Origin: Pseudomonadota bacterium
GTDB lineage: Bacteria; Pseudomonadota; Alphaproteobacteria; Azospirillales; Azospirillaceae
Direction: 5' to 3'
NCBI GenBank assembly: GCA_023416195.1
Contig: JAEZID010000466.1
Location: 1 to 11,521, forward strand
DNA length: 11,521 bases
Position 1 is the first letter of the stretch. Each line of letters begins with the position of its first letter. The translations under genes were made by a program, and so were the position numbers. Of this stretch, positions 1-6,734 are shown piece by piece. A model generated the notes under the pieces. That model searched no databases, had not been told where the DNA came from, and saw only the letters and a program-made list of their open reading frames with translations.

Positions 1-826
1 GCTTGGCGCGCAGCACCTCCTCCGTGATGCGGAGGGCGGCGGGCAGGGCGACGAAGCGGTCGAGCGCCGGGTCGCTGTAGGCTTCCTTGAAGGGGGCCAT
101 CTCCGCGATGCGGCTGGCGCCGTCGGCGGTGATGACGACGCGGGCGCCCGCGTTCTCGATGCGGTCGGACAGCGTCTTGTCGGAAAAGCCGCCGAACACG
201 GCGGTGTAGATGACGCCCAGCCGCTTCGCCCCTTCGGTCCAAACGATTTGGTCGAGGATGTTGGGCATGTTCAGCGCGATGCGGTCGCCCTGCGCCAGCC
301 CGAGGTCGCGCAGCGCCTGCGCGGCCAGCGCCGAGCGGATCAGCAGCTCGCGTCGGGTCAGGGTGATGTGGCGGACGGGGCCGCCGCGCCCGTCGTTGGC
401 CGCCGCGTCCCAGCGGTCGCCCTCGTACCAGTAGGCGACCTCGGCGCCGTGGCCGGACAGGACGTGGCGGTCCACCTCGTTGAAGGCGGCGTTGGTGCGG
501 GCGCCGACGAACCAGCGGTAGAAGGGGGCTTCGGAGCCGTCGAACGCCTGGGTCCAGGGAGTCCAGTCGCGGCGCTCGGCCGGCTCGCCGGTCGTGGCGT
601 TCCAGCCCCGCCACACCCCGTCGCCCTCGCGCGTCAGCCAGGAGGCGCCGTCGAACCAGTGGATCGTTTCCGCCGCGATGGCGCCGTGGAAGGCGCCGGG
701 ATCGGCCACGCAGGCGGCGCGCTGGGCCTGCCAGTCGGCGGCGGAGCGGATCGGGTTGACCGTCACGTCCTGCGGCAGCGGCGGCACGAAAGGCTGGCCG
801 GCGGTCCCTGCGGCGGCGGTGTCCAT
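1..826 (-). CDS. pcs: Propionyl-CoA synthase-like protein, N-terminal part (cut by left edge)
   Basis: AMP-forming acyl-CoA synthetase; 275 residues are visible and the rest lies off the left edge. The start is ATG at 826, preceded on the minus strand by a GGGAGAGAG ribosome-binding stretch. Recognisable blocks are NPIRSAADW (24-32), DPGAFHGAI (42-50), SEAPFYRWF (98-106), FNEVDRHVL (115-123), EGDRWD (135-140), GRGGPV (146-151), NMPNI (186-190) and FGGFSDKTLSDRI (211-223). From memory these match the N-terminus of propionyl-CoA synthase more closely than ordinary acetyl-CoA synthetase, notably GRGGPV and SDKTLSDRI. Pcs is an enzyme of about 1,800 residues that fuses synthetase, enoyl-CoA hydratase and enoyl-CoA reductase domains and turns 3-hydroxypropionate into propionyl-CoA. 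The P-loop, hydratase and reductase parts are outside the window, so a stand-alone acetyl- or propionyl-CoA synthetase remains possible. It is transcribed away from the cupin gene. Confidence 0.8.
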   Translation of the reverse strand, partial: MDTAAAGTAGQPFVPPLPQDVTVNPIRSAADWQAQRAACVADPGAFHGAIAAETIHWFDGASWLTREGDGVWRGWNATTGEPAERRDWTPWTQAFDGSEAPFYRWFVGARTNAAFNEVDRHVLSGHGAEVAYWYEGDRWDAAANDGRGGPVRHITLTRRELLIRSALAAQALRDLGLAQGDRIALNMPNILDQIVWTEGAKRLGVIYTAVFGGFSDKTLSDRIENAGARVVITADGASRIAEMAPFKEAYSDPALDRFVALPAALRITEEVLRAK

Positions 827-921
827 CTCTCTCTCCCTGAAAGCTTTTTCTTGTCGGGGCCGCGTCGTTGCGCGACCGTCGTCACTATAGGGCGCAATCA
901 CAACAATGGGGAGGACACAAC
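827..921. promoter_or_regulatory. Divergent intergenic region, synthetase / cupin
   Basis: These 95 bases lie between two divergent start codons and must hold, or lie next to, promoters for both genes. I see a GGGGAGGA ribosome-binding site for the cupin at about 908-915 and a purine-rich one for the synthetase at the other end. A TATAGG/TATAGT-like hexamer lies near 886-891, but no convincing -35 element stands at a proper distance on either strand. No operator is assigned. Confidence 0.4.
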
Positions 922-1341
922 ATGACCGAACGCAACAGCGCGGCCGACGACGCCGAAATGACCTTTTCGGTCAGCCACGCCGATCCGGCGGACTTCCAGC
1001 GCGACGGGCTGCGGCCCTTCTTCGAGTACCGCGACCTGGGCATCCGCGCGGCGACCGGCGGGAAGGCCAACGCCCATGTGATCCGCGCCCGGCCGGGCGA
1101 GCCATCGCACGGCGGCTGGCACACGCACGATCTGAATTTCCAGATGGTCTATGTGCTGAAGGGCTGGGTGAAGTTCGCCTATGAGGGCGTGGGCGAGGTG
1201 CTGTTGCAGGCTGGGTCCTGCGTGCACCAGCCGCCGGGCATCCGCCATGTGGAGATCGAGCATTCCGACGATCTGGAAATGCTGGAGATCACCTTGCCGG
1301 CCGAGTTCCCCACGGCTTCGGCCGAAGAGCCCGGCGCATAA
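922..1341 (+). CDS. Single-domain cupin protein
   Basis: A 139-residue protein with one cupin (double-stranded beta-helix) domain and no signal peptide, so probably cytoplasmic. ATG at 922 is preferred over an upstream in-frame start because GGGGAGGA lies 6 bases before it. Cupin motif 1 is visible as GWHTH then VYVLKG (65-81), giving metal ligands His67 and His69; the usual Glu is Gln74. Motif 2 is GSCVHQPPGIRH (98-109), giving His109. The metal is probably Fe, Mn or Zn, but the Gln substitution makes this uncertain. Small cupins serve as isomerases, dioxygenases or ligand sensors, and nothing here fixes the reaction. The gene is divergent from the Pcs-like gene, so a role in the same metabolism or its control is possible but unproven. 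The stop codon overlaps the A-run of the following hairpin. Confidence 0.88.
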   Translation: MTERNSAADDAEMTFSVSHADPADFQRDGLRPFFEYRDLGIRAATGGKANAHVIRARPGEPSHGGWHTHDLNFQMVYVLKGWVKFAYEGVGEVLLQAGSCVHQPPGIRHVEIEHSDDLEMLEITLPAEFPTASAEEPGA

Positions 1342-1368
1342 AAAAGACCGGCCGCACAAGGCGGCCGG
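1340..1368 (-). terminator. Intrinsic terminator read on the minus strand
   Basis: CCGGCCGC (1348-1355) and GCGGCCGG (1361-1368) form a perfect 8-bp stem with a 5-base loop. Read on the minus strand, the stem is followed by TC and six T (1345-1340). This is a canonical layout for stopping leftward transcription coming from the ABC operon before it runs antisense into the cupin gene. Read rightwards, no T-run follows, so it is a weak terminator for the cupin. Confidence 0.7.
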
Positions 1369-1535
1369 CAAGATGCTTTGGAGGAATCGTTCACCATGGA
1401 CGCAGGGAACAAGAGCGGCCATGGGACGGTTCGATGCCTAATAAAGCAACGCTCGTGCCAGTTCGTCCGGGTTGACGCAAACGGCAGTGTTCCGACCTTT
1501 GGGAGCGTTTGTGATCGAATGATAGTCTGCAATGT

Positions 1536-1571
1536 GTCCGGGGTTCCGGACAGGTGACTGGAACCCCGGAC
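1536..1571. terminator. Strong hairpin just downstream of the binding-protein gene
   Basis: GTCCGGGGTTCC (1536-1547) and GGAACCCCGGAC (1560-1571) form a perfect 12-bp inverted repeat with a 12-base loop, 8 bases after the stop of the binding-protein gene (minus strand). No T-run follows on either strand. It may protect the 3' end of the operon mRNA or act in Rho-dependent termination. The left arm can also form a smaller hairpin by itself (TCCGG/CCGGA, 1537-1550), which would exclude the large one. Confidence 0.55.
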
Positions 1572-1579
1572 GGTAGCGA

Positions 1580-2581
1580 TTACAGCCCCGTCTTCTCGTA
1601 GACCGCGTGGGTCCAGGCGCCTTCCGGCTTCTTGGTGATGACCGGGTCGGAGGAACCGGACAGCAGGATGTCCACCGTGCGGTCGAAATCGGCCGGGTCC
1701 AGATAGCCCATGGTCTTCTTGGAGCCTTCAAGGAGCTTCACGGCCTCCTTGATCATGTTGGTCTGGTGCTCCTCGGTCTGGGCGCCGGTGGTGTCGTTGT
1801 CGAGGACGATCTTCACCGCCTCGTCCTGGTTCTTGGTGGCGTATTCCCAGCCCTTGACGGTGGCCTTCACCAGACGGGCCAGCTTGTCCACCATGGCCGG
1901 GTCCTTGAGGCTCTTCTCAAGCGTGTAGAGGCCGTCCTCCAGCGTGGCGACGCCGATGTCCTGGTAGCGGAAGTTGACCAGCTCGGACTCCGGCACGCCG
2001 GCTTCGAGAACCTGCTGGTATTCGTTGTAGGTGGTGGTAGAGATGCAGGGGGCCTGCTTCTGCAGCAGCGGATCGACGTTGAAGCCCTGCTTCAGGATCT
2101 TCACGTCCGGGTTGGCGCCGCTGGTGGAGTAGCCGAGCTTGCTCATCCAGGCGAGGAACGGATACTCGTTGCCGGCGAACCAGACGCCCAGCGTCTTGCC
2201 CTTGAAATCCTCCGGCTTGGTGATGCCGCTGTCCTTGCGGCAGGTCAGCATCATGCCGGACTTCTGGAAGATCTGCGCGATGTTGACCAGCGGCACGCCC
2301 TTCTCGCGGGTGGCCAGCGCGGACGGCAGCCAGTCCACCACCACGTCGGCGCCGCCGCCGGCGATGACCTGCGACGGGTTGATGTCGGGGCCGCCCGACT
2401 TGATGGTCACGTCCAGCCCGGCGTCCTTGTAGAAGCCCTTGGCCTGGGCGACGTAATAGCCGGCGAACTGCGCCTGCGGCACCCACTTCAGCTGAAGGGT
2501 CAGCTTGTCGGCGGCGCTGGCGGCGCCGGTCCAGCCGGCGATGGCCGTGGCGAGGATCGCGATCTTCCCGAACTTCTTCAT
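1580..2581 (-). CDS. NMT1/THI5-like ABC transporter substrate-binding protein
   Basis: A 333-residue periplasmic binding protein. The start is ATG at 2581, preceded 7 bases away by a strong AGGGGAAGG site. The frame is open further upstream, but that stretch lies inside the permease gene. Residues 1-23 are a Sec signal peptide (Lys-Lys start, hydrophobic core, cleavage after ASA). The mature part opens with LTLQLKWVPQAQFAGYYVAQ (27-46), and GGPDINPSQV (63-72), GGGADV (75-80) and FAGNEYPFLAWM (135-146) follow. This pattern is typical of the ThiY/RibY-like branch of the NMT1/THI5 family, whose members bind thiamine pyrimidine precursors, riboflavin or related heterocycles. The exact ligand cannot be read from the sequence. 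It is the last gene of the operon. Cys114 and Cys179 could form a disulfide in the periplasm. Confidence 0.9.
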   Translation of the reverse strand: MKKFGKIAILATAIAGWTGAASAADKLTLQLKWVPQAQFAGYYVAQAKGFYKDAGLDVTIKSGGPDINPSQVIAGGGADVVVDWLPSALATREKGVPLVNIAQIFQKSGMMLTCRKDSGITKPEDFKGKTLGVWFAGNEYPFLAWMSKLGYSTSGANPDVKILKQGFNVDPLLQKQAPCISTTTYNEYQQVLEAGVPESELVNFRYQDIGVATLEDGLYTLEKSLKDPAMVDKLARLVKATVKGWEYATKNQDEAVKIVLDNDTTGAQTEEHQTNMIKEAVKLLEGSKKTMGYLDPADFDRTVDILLSGSSDPVITKKPEGAWTHAVYEKTGL

Positions 2582-2610
2582 GCCCACACCTTCCCCTGTT
2601 CGTTTGGTCA

Positions 2611-2634
2611 AAAAAACGCCGGCTATCGCCGGCG
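2611..2634 (-). terminator. Terminator-like hairpin with T6 between permease and binding-protein genes
   Basis: CGCCGGC (2617-2623) and GCCGGCG (2628-2634) form a perfect 7-bp stem with a 4-base loop, followed on the minus strand by six T (2616-2611). The stem contains the TAG stop codon of the large permease (2623-2625), and the binding-protein start is 41 bases downstream of that stop. It has the form of an intrinsic terminator or attenuator but lies inside an operon, so it may set the ratio of membrane components to binding protein or mark a processing site. Confidence 0.65.
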
Positions 2635-3777
2635 CATGGAGGGATGCCAGGCGGTGGTCGCACGCTCCAGCAGCGCCAGTCCGCCGTAGAAAACCGATCC
2701 GGTGACCGCCGCGACGACGATGGTCGCCCACACAATGTCCAGATTCATGCGCGCCACCTCGGTCGAGATGCGGAAGCCCATGCCGACCACCGGCGTGCCG
2801 AAGAACTCCGCCACGATGGCGCCGATCAGCGCGAGGGTGGAGTTGATCTTCAGCCCGTTGAACAGGAAGGGCAGGGCGTTGGGAAGCCGCAGCTTCACCA
2901 GCGTCGTGCCGTAGCCGGCGGCGTAGCTGCGCATCAGGTCCGTCTGGATGCGCTCCGACGTCTGCAGGCCGGCCAGCGTGTTCACCAGCATCGGGAAGAA
3001 GGTCATCACCACGATGACCGCCGCCTTGGACTGCCAGTCGAAGCCGAACCACATGACCATGATGGGCGCGATGCCGATCACCGGCACGGCGCTGGCGAGG
3101 TTGCCGAGCGGCAGCAGCCCGCGCGCCAGGAACGGCACGCGGTCGGCCAGGATCGCCATGGCGAAGCCCGCCCCGCAGCCCAGCAGATAGCCGCGCACGA
3201 CCGAGGTCAGCACCGTCTGGCGGAAGTCGTCCCACAGCACGGGGCCGTGCCGGGCGAGCGATGCGGCGATGGCGCTGGGCGGCGGCAGCAGGACGGACGG
3301 GATCTGGAACCCGCGCACCAGCACTTCCCAGCCGAGCAGCAGACCGAGGCCGAACAGGCCGGGGACGAGCAGCGAGCGCCGCCAGCCGGGCTCCGCCGAG
3401 AAGACCCCCAGCACGCGCCACAGCATTACCGTGGCGACCGTCAGATAGAGCCACAGGCCCCAGCCGCGCGACAGGTCCACGCCCTCGCCCAGCAGGTGGA
3501 AGGGCAGCAGCCACGCCAGCGCGGCCCCGCCCAGTTCGACCCAGGCGCCCTTGCCGCGCGACGGCGCGGTGCGGCCGGCGATGACGGAGAGGGTGGAGCC
3601 GACCAGGAACAGCAGGGCGATGGGATCGGCGGTCCAGGACAGCACGGCGCCGTCCCGCGCACCGATGGGCTGCGTCAGGGCGGCGGCGGCGAGGAGGCCG
3701 AGCGTGACCAGCCCCCAGTCGGCGGCGCTGCGGAGCGAGGTCCGATAGGGGGATGTCCGGGAGGGATTGCCGCTCAT
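2623..3777 (-). CDS. ABC transporter permease with extended N-terminus
   Basis: A 384-residue inner-membrane permease of the BPD_transp_1 family. The start is ATG at 3777; the overlap ATGA with the stop of the upstream permease gene indicates translational coupling. The family core spans about residues 137-378 and includes the coupling loop AAGYGTTLVKLRLPNALP (286-303), which docks onto the ATPase. About 130 extra residues precede the core. They contain roughly four hydrophobic segments (22-38, 52-67, 81-97, 107-124), whereas usual NitT/TauT permeases have about 250-290 residues. It presumably pairs with the 293-residue permease to form a heterodimeric channel. The product ends in MRRR, a positive cytoplasmic tail. 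Confidence 0.9.
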   Translation of the reverse strand: MSGNPSRTSPYRTSLRSAADWGLVTLGLLAAAALTQPIGARDGAVLSWTADPIALLFLVGSTLSVIAGRTAPSRGKGAWVELGGAALAWLLPFHLLGEGVDLSRGWGLWLYLTVATVMLWRVLGVFSAEPGWRRSLLVPGLFGLGLLLGWEVLVRGFQIPSVLLPPPSAIAASLARHGPVLWDDFRQTVLTSVVRGYLLGCGAGFAMAILADRVPFLARGLLPLGNLASAVPVIGIAPIMVMWFGFDWQSKAAVIVVMTFFPMLVNTLAGLQTSERIQTDLMRSYAAGYGTTLVKLRLPNALPFLFNGLKINSTLALIGAIVAEFFGTPVVGMGFRISTEVARMNLDIVWATIVVAAVTGSVFYGGLALLERATTAWHPSMRRR

Positions 3778-4655
3778 CGCACCGCCCCCTGCTTGACGAC
3801 GGCGACTTCAACCGCGCGGATCACCGCGATCAGCGCCACGGACAGGAGGGAGGCCATGACCAGCGCGCTCCAGATCTGCACCGTCTGGCCGTAGTAGGAA
3901 CCGGACAGCAGTCGCGCCCCCAGGCCCGCCTGCGCGCCGGCCGGAAGCTCGCCGACGATGGCGCCGACGACGCTGATGGCGACCGACACCTTCAGGCTGG
4001 CGAACAGGAAGGGCAGGGAGGCCGGGATGCGCAGCTTCAGGAAGGTGGCGAGGCCCCCCGCGCTGTAGGTGCGCATCAGGTCGAGCCACAGCGGGTCGGC
4101 CGCGCGCAGCCCCTTCACCATGCCGACGGTGATCGGGAAGAAGCACAGATACATGCAGATCACCGCCTTGGGCAGCAGGCCGGTCAGGCCGATGTTGCCC
4201 AGGATCACGATGATCATCGGCGCGATGGCCAGGATCGGGATGGTCTGCGACGCGATGATCCACGGCAGCAGGCTGTATTCCAGCGTGCGCACATAGACGA
4301 TGCCGGCGGCCAGCGCCACGCCCAGCACGACGCCCATGGCAAGCCCGGTCAGCGCCGCCTGCGCCGTCACGGCCGCGTGGAACAGCAGGTTGCGCGGGCT
4401 GGTCGGGGCGTAGCCGGTCAGCGAGTTCCAGAGGTCGACGACGATCTGGTCCGGCGTCGGCAGGACCGGCCGCTTCATGGCGAAGGTGTGGGCGATCAGG
4501 TCCATCGTCCCCCACGGCTTTCCGGCGCGGGTCAGCGCCTCAGCCGCCTGGGGGCCGTTCAGCCAGACCGCCCCGGCGTACCACGCCGCCAGGATGACCA
4601 TGGTCACCACGGCGACGGGAAGGACGCGCTGTTTCAGCACGGCCTCAATCGTCAT
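3774..4655 (-). CDS. ABC transporter permease (NitT/TauT type)
   Basis: A 293-residue inner-membrane permease with about six hydrophobic segments, beginning with residues 11-33. The coupling (EAA) loop is at 197-214, with G-G-L near its start and LRIPASLP at its end. Its start (ATG, 4655) overlaps the last 11 bases of the ATPase gene, and its stop overlaps the start of the next permease by 4 bases. The three genes are therefore translationally coupled in the order ATPase, permease, permease. A GGAGGG site precedes the start by 8 bases. It is similar to but clearly different from the second permease, so the transporter should have a heterodimeric membrane domain. Confidence 0.92.
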   Translation of the reverse strand: MTIEAVLKQRVLPVAVVTMVILAAWYAGAVWLNGPQAAEALTRAGKPWGTMDLIAHTFAMKRPVLPTPDQIVVDLWNSLTGYAPTSPRNLLFHAAVTAQAALTGLAMGVVLGVALAAGIVYVRTLEYSLLPWIIASQTIPILAIAPMIIVILGNIGLTGLLPKAVICMYLCFFPITVGMVKGLRAADPLWLDLMRTYSAGGLATFLKLRIPASLPFLFASLKVSVAISVVGAIVGELPAGAQAGLGARLLSGSYYGQTVQIWSALVMASLLSVALIAVIRAVEVAVVKQGAVR

Positions 4656-5487
4656 AGGAGTGACCCTCCTTCAGCCCCTCGCGGACGCGGTGGGCGATGG
4701 CGGCGAACTCCGGCGACTCGCGGATGTCCAGCGTGCGCTCGCGCGGCAGGGCATCGCAGTCGATGATGTCCAGGATCCGGCCGGGGCGCGGGCTCATCAC
4801 CACGATGCGGGTGGACAGGAAGACCGCCTCGGCGATGGAATGGGTGACGAAGACGCAGGTCTTGCCGGTGCGCCGCCACAGCTGGGTCAGCTGAAGGTTC
4901 AGGTGGTCGCGGGTGATCTCGTCCAGCGCGCCGAACGGCTCGTCCATCAGCAGCAGGTCGGGCTGGAGGGCCAGCGCGCGGGCGATGGACACGCGCTGCT
5001 GCATGCCGCCGGACAGCTGCCAGGGGAACTTCTTCTCGAACCCCGTCAGGCCGACATTGCCGAGCTGCTCCGCCGCGCGGGCCTGCCGTTCGGCCTTGGG
5101 CACGCCCATGATCTCCAGCGGCAGCATGACGTTGCGCTCCACCGTGCGCCAGGGATAGAGCGCCGGGGCCTGGAAGACGTAGCCGTACAGCCGCTTCAGC
5201 CGCGCCTGCTCCGGCGTCAGCCCCTCCACGGTGATGGAGCCGGCGGTCGGGCGCTCCAGGTCGGCGATGACGCGCAGCAGCGTGGTCTTGCCGCAGCCGG
5301 ACGGGCCGATCAGCGAGATGAAGTCGCCCTTGTGGATGGCGAGATCGACCTCGCTCAGCGCGAAGACGGGCTTGTCGGCCGCCTGGTAGACCAGCGAAAG
5401 ACCGTGTGCCTCAACAATGGGTGGTCCCGCGTCTCCGGGCATGGGAGCGGACGCCCCGGATGGCTGGAGCGGATTTTGGGCAAGCAC
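4645..5487 (-). CDS. ABC transporter ATP-binding protein (NitT/TauT type)
   Basis: A 280-residue cytoplasmic ATPase that powers the importer. All motifs are intact: Walker A GPSGCGKTT (61-69), Q-loop Gln106 in VFQAPALYPWRTV, signature LSGGMQQR (158-165), Walker B LLLMDE (178-183), D-loop ALD (187-189) and switch His216 in VTHS. The chosen start is GTG at 5487, with AAAGGA about 8 bases upstream. An in-frame ATG at 5442 would remove 15 poorly conserved residues but has no visible ribosome-binding site. It is the first gene of the four-gene operon, so the operon promoter should lie in 5488-5701. The motif set fits the family that includes SsuB, TauB and ThiZ, but does not settle the substrate. 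Confidence 0.93.
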   Translation of the reverse strand: MLAQNPLQPSGASAPMPGDAGPPIVEAHGLSLVYQAADKPVFALSEVDLAIHKGDFISLIGPSGCGKTTLLRVIADLERPTAGSITVEGLTPEQARLKRLYGYVFQAPALYPWRTVERNVMLPLEIMGVPKAERQARAAEQLGNVGLTGFEKKFPWQLSGGMQQRVSIARALALQPDLLLMDEPFGALDEITRDHLNLQLTQLWRRTGKTCVFVTHSIAEAVFLSTRIVVMSPRPGRILDIIDCDALPRERTLDIRESPEFAAIAHRVREGLKEGHSYDD

Positions 5488-5701
5488 GGGCGGGGTCCTT
5501 TCGGCAGTCGGCGCTTCAGCAATCGGCCGTCGGCAAACAAACGGCTCACGCTAGCATTGACGCGATGCCGAAACCAGTTCTTCGCCACGCCCTACGGCAT
5601 ATCCACAGTCGCCGGGACGGTCTTCATCGTCAACGGCTGGCGCGCCGCGCGCCGGGGCTGTATACGGCGAGGCGCGCGCACGTACGGAGGTTGCGGACAT
5701 C
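5488..5701. promoter_or_regulatory. Divergent intergenic region, ABC operon / membrane protein
   Basis: This 214-base gap between divergent genes should hold the ABC operon promoter (leftward) and that of the membrane-protein gene (rightward). On the plus strand, TGTATACG near 5659-5666 resembles an extended -10 box and lies about 36 bases before the ATG at 5702, but no good -35 is visible. GGCGCGC (5639-5645) and GCGCGCC (5647-5653) form a near-perfect palindrome, and GGCGCGC recurs at 5671-5677, so the leader may fold. GGAGG at 5686-5690 is the ribosome-binding site of the next gene. I found no TPP or FMN riboswitch core, which a ThiXYZ- or riboflavin-type operon could have carried. Confidence 0.4.
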
Positions 5702-6319
5702 ATGCCCGAGGTCGAGATCACCCGCGAGGACACGGGCCGGGCGACGGTGTTCGAGGCGATTCCGGCGACGATGCCGCCGCTGCGCTACATCCATCTGCTG
5801 TACGCCGCGTTGATGGTCGGCGGATTCGTCGTGGCGTCGGACCTGTTCGAGGAGCCGGCCGCGACGACGGTTCGCTGGCTGGCCGCCCTGTGCGTGGTGC
5901 CGGTGCTGCTGCTGTGGGTCCTGACGCTGTGGGAGGCGGCGCGGCGGCGCGCGGTGCGTCTGGCCGTCACGCCGGAAGGGCTGCTGTCCCACGGCAACCT
6001 TCACCCGCACGAGACGATCCGCGATCTCGCCCTCTACGCGCCGGGCAAGGGGCGCCCCCTGTTCGTGGCGCGCATCGCGCCGGTCACGGCCAAGCAGCAC
6101 AAGGCGGAGCTGGAGCTGGTCACCGGCGAGGTCCGGGTGGACATGGACGCGCTGAAGCCCAAGGATCGGGGCGCGAAGGGCCGGGCCAGCGGCTTCCGGC
6201 TGGTGATGCACCGGCGCGACCACCGTCCGGCCATCGTGCTGGTGCGCGGGCTGACCCTGTCGGCGGGCGAGACGCTGTTCGCCGCGCTGGCGGCCGAACT
6301 GCGCAAGCACAGCCGGTAG
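5702..6319 (+). CDS. Two-helix membrane protein of unknown function
   Basis: A 205-residue protein I do not recognise. Start ATG 5702 with GGAGG 11 bases upstream. It has a short N-terminal part, two hydrophobic segments (about 28-46 and 58-77) separated by an acidic loop, then the positive stretch EAARRRAV (78-85). By the positive-inside rule the 125-residue C-terminal domain should be cytoplasmic. That domain begins RLAVTPEGLLSHG and continues with alternating beta-like stretches (LFVARIAPV, AELELVTGEVRVDMDAL, GFRLVMHRRD, AIVLVRG) and a final amphipathic helix, which would fit a PH-like barrel; this is only an impression. It is divergent from the ABC operon and convergent with the DUF3126-like gene, so it is probably transcribed alone. 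Confidence 0.75.
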   Translation: MPEVEITREDTGRATVFEAIPATMPPLRYIHLLYAALMVGGFVVASDLFEEPAATTVRWLAALCVVPVLLLWVLTLWEAARRRAVRLAVTPEGLLSHGNLHPHETIRDLALYAPGKGRPLFVARIAPVTAKQHKAELELVTGEVRVDMDALKPKDRGAKGRASGFRLVMHRRDHRPAIVLVRGLTLSAGETLFAALAAELRKHSR

Positions 6320-6335
6320 AGCAGCCGGCAAAATG

Positions 6336-6372
6336 CGCAAAGCCCCCGTCCCATGGCGGGCGGGGGCTTGCG
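6336..6372. terminator. Shared hairpin between convergent genes
   Basis: AAGCCCCCG (6340-6348) pairs with CGGGGGCTT (6361-6369), and three more pairs (6336-6338 with 6370-6372) extend the stem across one bulged A. It lies between the stop at 6319 (plus gene) and the stop at 6377 (minus gene). Leftward transcripts meet a short T-run (TTTT, from the AAAA near 6330-6333) after it, so it is better placed to end the minus-strand gene, but probably serves both. Confidence 0.6.
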
Positions 6373-6376
6373 AAGG

Positions 6377-6637
6377 TCAGCGGCGCGCGGCCGGGGCCGG
6401 CGGCAGGTCTTCTTCCAGAATGACGACGTGCAGTGCGTAGGACACTTCGCCCTCGTCAACGTCGCGGTGCAGGGTGCCCACGAACTCGCCGGCCAGCGTG
6501 ACTTCGGCCGACTGGCCGGCCTTCTCGGGCGGCTCGATGGTGATCTTGTCGTTGCCGAGGGTCTTGCGCAGGTACGCCTGCACGCGGGCGATTTCGGTGT
6601 CGGTCATCTTCGCGACCGTCGGCTTTGCGGGCGGCAT
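6377..6637 (-). CDS. DUF3126-like small protein
   Basis: An 86-residue soluble protein. The pattern EIARVQAYLRKTLGNDKI (15-32) followed by SAEVTLAGEFVGTLHRDVDE (43-62) and SYALHVVILEEDL (66-78) matches what I know of DUF3126, a short alphaproteobacterial family of unknown function: one helix, then a small beta-sheet with the EFVG/DEGE core. Start ATG at 6637 is supported by GAGGGGA about 6 bases upstream. ATG at 6607 is an alternative that would give 76 residues, nearer the family length, but lacks a clear ribosome-binding site. The upstream frame stays open but is unlikely to be coding. It stands alone, with its own promoter region to the right. Confidence 0.8.
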   Translation of the reverse strand: MPPAKPTVAKMTDTEIARVQAYLRKTLGNDKITIEPPEKAGQSAEVTLAGEFVGTLHRDVDEGEVSYALHVVILEEDLPPAPAARR

Positions 6638-6734
6638 GGGTGGTCCCCTCGTGTTGTCGAGAGGGTGATATAGAAAGCTTTGCCGAAAAGGAAAAGCGCA
6701 ACTTGCCCCCGCCGACGCGGTGCGCCGTCCTGTT

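Noticed and set aside
1580..3811. A single 743-residue minus-strand protein fusing a membrane part and the binding protein
   Set aside because: The upstream part is an out-of-frame reading of the permease gene. The binding protein has its own ATG, strong ribosome-binding site and signal peptide at 2581.
5599..5607. DnaA-box-like ATATCCACA
   Set aside because: A single near-match without clustered boxes or an AT-rich region does not support an origin.
5488..5701. TPP or FMN riboswitch before the ABC operon
   Set aside because: None of the conserved riboswitch core sequences could be found on the minus strand in this leader.
4477..6423. A 648-residue plus-strand open frame across the ABC genes
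   Set aside because: It is antisense to the ATPase, which has every expected motif, and has low-complexity composition.
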